Made by a program: the position numbers and the translations under genes. The notes under the pieces were generated by a model. The model ran no database searches. It was not told the DNA's origin and saw nothing but the letters and a program-made list of their open reading frames with translations. 31,838 bases of DNA from NCBI GenBank assembly GCA_030753015.1, contig JASMDC010000041.1:1-31838 (forward strand), given 5' to 3'. This document shows, piece by piece, positions 31,201-31,838 of the stretch. How positions within the stretch are numbered: position 1 is the first letter of the stretch; every line of letters begins with the position of its first letter. The stretch is from Candidatus Undinarchaeales archaeon (lineage in GTDB: Archaea > SpSt-1190 > JASMDC01).

Positions 31201-31805
31201 TCCACCCCGCAGGTGGCACGCTTACTGATATCCAGGTCGTCGGTGATGATGGACCAGTTATCATATCCGTCCCCTTTCACCTGCCACTTTCCCTCGTGAT
31301 ACCTGTACCGCCGGTTGCCGCAGAACATGTTCCCATCGGTGTACTCGATCTCCAGGGACGTGCCCCAGAGCTCCTGACCGGTGATATTGAGGGTAGTCAT
31401 GGTCTCTGCGGGTGGTTTTGAGTAGGGTTCGGGTGTGGGCTCGGGCGTGGGTTCGGGCGTGGACGTCGGTGGAGTTTCCTCTGGCTGTTGTGCGACAACT
31501 TCCTCGCACTTCCCGTCCATGCCGCAATTGAGGCCGTCATAACACAGAGAGCCGCAGCACTCCTTGTCTTTCTCGCCGCAGTGCTGCCTGCACACGTCCT
31601 CGGTCATTTGATCGTAGATATCGTCCTTCGTGCTGTCGACGGGGTCGCACTGCTCGTTGACAACGTCCCCCACCGAGTTGACGATCTCGTACTTATCCGT
31701 GTCCTTGTTCAAGCAACAGAACACCTTGTTGTCGGCCGCCATCGCGATGAGCATGACGACGACCGCTAGCGATACTGCGAATCTGAGTCCATTTCCCCTT
31801 TCCAT
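25293..31805 (-). CDS. giant secreted cysteine-rich protein, first paralogue: active-looking NlpC/P60 peptidase
   Basis: 2170 residues. A signal peptide (about 1-24) is followed by a Cys-rich head and a Pro/Thr/Glu linker (TPEPTPEPTPEP). A long N-terminal region holds about 18 N-x-S/T sequons (residues 140-995). The NlpC/P60 domain spans about 1100-1215, with C1128 in VDCSG, H1185 in SHVGVYTG and H1197 in MIHAP. NlpC/P60 enzymes cut D-glutamyl-diamino-acid bonds of peptidoglycan stems. Next come six C-C-G/D Cys modules alternating with CDVP-x-G blocks (about 1239-1610), beta-rich domains, and a C-terminal eight-Cys signature. No membrane anchor is seen. It is the first gene of a three-gene operon whose promoter is mostly outside the window; only 33 bases precede the ATG. 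Antisense ORFs over it are composition artefacts. Confidence 0.93.
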   Translation of the reverse strand: MERGNGLRFAVSLAVVVMLIAMAADNKVFCCLNKDTDKYEIVNSVGDVVNEQCDPVDSTKDDIYDQMTEDVCRQHCGEKDKECCGSLCYDGLNCGMDGKCEEVVAQQPEETPPTSTPEPTPEPTPEPYSKPPAETMTTLNITGQELWGTSLEIEYTDGNMFCGNRRYRYHEGKWQVKGDGYDNWSIITDDLDISKRATCGVDNKLPQDLINNTFENGMDVLWKSMKGDQGFFSKDSLKVHNGTEVTQYKGDGDKTAFTDLTSGQLAENPCLFADVKLQVTGEPAAGSDRRYHVEFCVVQKNGTDKQTDSSPGYDRAACIDYIEKHGLRDGQGKKIAIGSESDAGRLTFTYEEPGQMFYTSRLGRDIYGEGGHVNVIESLDPSVKGFIPDVRISYSAPDTPPEGADQTATTVPVSEEWKFANAGESDPSAAENAAGNAAENAAAKAQDVVLQPLDFGALKCPERTSYDNKADFGDEYIKLVEDLSGFYTRLIGYVKVLRSAVASQQAACHADINDFIEAYANGCGMKELTDKNNATIESAIVDDSFDPSVCGKAVADRCLANRGWACNIDPGVNGTRNVTEIMSCPMCTIEPCCYGQNCTTCGNAANGKLTLPPCMAGGIPGQGVLCEETYVCCKKSYIEDLEEKAFVRAWQCKSTTSGCMDVFSQPERLEMEEKCRNDFLLTSAECACLIGYETNDEGVITEYDYDTMNCNVKKFDMVWVELDREGRELPGKSSTIKEWTEDMNTTLATEPFGIAECKKNQYQDLGSGAQGIIRSVKGYNAVAKPLELEGCQREAADLKDVCTLDGSGLFIGDDKGHGPTEVLEKLDSLIAIMETYVENMQRSATLSKELMGQNSDSLEDVNSSALDPGTLAEFEKTITDGMEKVNATQNDLKNLVNFVKGNLTNDVTTTDFFENVTSFIVRSSKDWEYEQKCSPHLRPRFDKETCEPLNDTETGLDQLVENVTGFTIDGSVDCNVTERRPVPICAEKKKRGGCNATEALITVTDTNPDAWTDTRLLDLMKEIDPEKLFINDADCFNYDTEEGGGMAVDDGDSSEVPLAIDGGGSWYGTITPGEDIPESEKDPFVQCCQRIFGIEDSSWAGGGIVDTTRSWLGVPYVFGGTSRSGVDCSGLTLNVLRENGINVPRTASQQYFACESNGGTYVDWGDLQAGDIVFFENTYKPGVSHVGVYTGNDRMIHAPKPGDVVKIVQLSNSYFREHWTGGCRYVEGGASYEALDIDWCGDDTEELCCQGPGLELEKKITEEECGLTCEELCEGKYERHSFKYLVCRHKCGARDEQCASKPEETGCEVDGMKGLCCDEQCMVHALMCAGRVEVCVGLMSLDACSFDGESGVCCGGRCLTGESDCSSCKDMTVYAQNPDTGACDKFTNTCDVPDGWVDCENFGCDTEADETYECSKEGELGVCCGFTCALNAEDCVPDDTCQGMGNGVPCYARDVPGVCCGEKCAVGGTRCGECVQAITHAKDPVTDACKEFSTPCDVPYGFTACEGYGCAGLINGAACTKDEDRGICCGNGCVVGGTQCVLDTVPCEGKAEGGACESDDQDGVCCGGHCVLGGTICGGCPQVVTFALNPVTQECKQYSTPCDVPKGWPPCIVESCLSECQNEYPENPSLARNCRELCETMDISCEERCIMDFAGRDERLACIERCPGVITELMPESLRWCEEDCIDFNNGEPAPTLLCFRLCRAIHPRVHVTFALLRGGQEAESFFTGESPRMRVEVENRGSAGFAGDMDVSLRVLDACECEPCPDDYMCSCDCEEDERQVFSLDNIMLAPGEKARYLTDPVTLQSELAGTTVQPVAIVSDTYDQVIGKPLGSFYGISEAEKLAVNDASFLVNDRERATAAYPGEDAVGFVVFSTDQVPVTLDLFMVGWDGEPIEGTDWAHTITWPTRMETFTTGELEVDTAHVDFVIRLGYKVTDASGAVLAEGTLDEQGRPPGLCEGRDLTTWCEGLHERVKLSYPDAYLEVKRPMLDVADAAFVDNDGFAVNRLSGSDSVRAKIELTNLAAQGFEGTVVVKVVGTDGMAVPESVVALGVDRGLEGAGSSIEVESGFVWPKPGASFRIWVQATDIDGRTWLDQIVPAALFPFAELTVTQDTTEGLVRNTIFTTIIHEGCQASIRCDECLTTCELRVDRTRCTVTRDQCDCECIMGAI

Positions 31806-31838
31806 GTGCTTTGTTGCATAACTAACCTTTTCTCGGCT

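Overview
The window looks like a piece of an archaeal chromosome. The evidence is an archaeal-type initiation factor 5A, a TATA-binding protein, a receiver-DUF835 protein (a family common in Euryarchaeota), and TATA-like boxes 22-35 bases before many start codons with very short or no leaders. The host genes are GC-rich with strong G/C third-position bias, which suggests a Thermoplasmatota-like or related lineage. The exact taxon cannot be read from this window.

Layout. (1) 1-8065 is ordinary chromosome: a membrane protein with three exact-length 50-residue repeats that runs off the left edge, an aIF5A that lacks the hypusine lysine, several small membrane or lipoproteins, RsgA, a DUF362 ferredoxin protein, a response regulator with DUF835, a membrane-anchored transglutaminase-like protein and one unknown protein. 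(2) About 8342-12839 is an integron-type gene cassette array: six recognisable attC-like elements of 130-150 bp plus one decayed half-site. They separate single genes or toxin-antitoxin pairs, several of them clearly AT-rich beside the host DNA. The cassettes carry a cupin, an unknown membrane protein, a complete TATA-binding protein, an AbrB/RelE pair, a PKD lipoprotein and a Phd/ParE pair. (3) 12865-13933 holds a MazF/ribbon-helix-helix pair and an internally deleted tyrosine recombinase whose end resembles integron integrases. The array is therefore best read as a cassette cluster whose integrase has decayed. (4) 14101-14867 has thioredoxin and a small winged-helix regulator. (5) 14875-31805 is an apparent operon on the minus strand of three giant paralogous secreted cysteine-rich proteins (2170, 1964 and about 1498 residues).

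The giant operon is the other major attraction. The first protein has an intact NlpC/P60 peptidase triad and about 18 N-glycosylation sequons. The second has an NlpC/P60 domain whose catalytic Cys is Gly, but it has gained an intact M23 peptidase domain. The third has neither peptidase and has a defensin-like cysteine pattern in the matching linker. All three end in the same eight-cysteine signature and have no C-terminal membrane anchor. I infer a secreted, disulfide-rich complex or cell-surface system carrying peptidoglycan-hydrolase-type domains, possibly aimed at bacteria; the target is not shown by the sequence.
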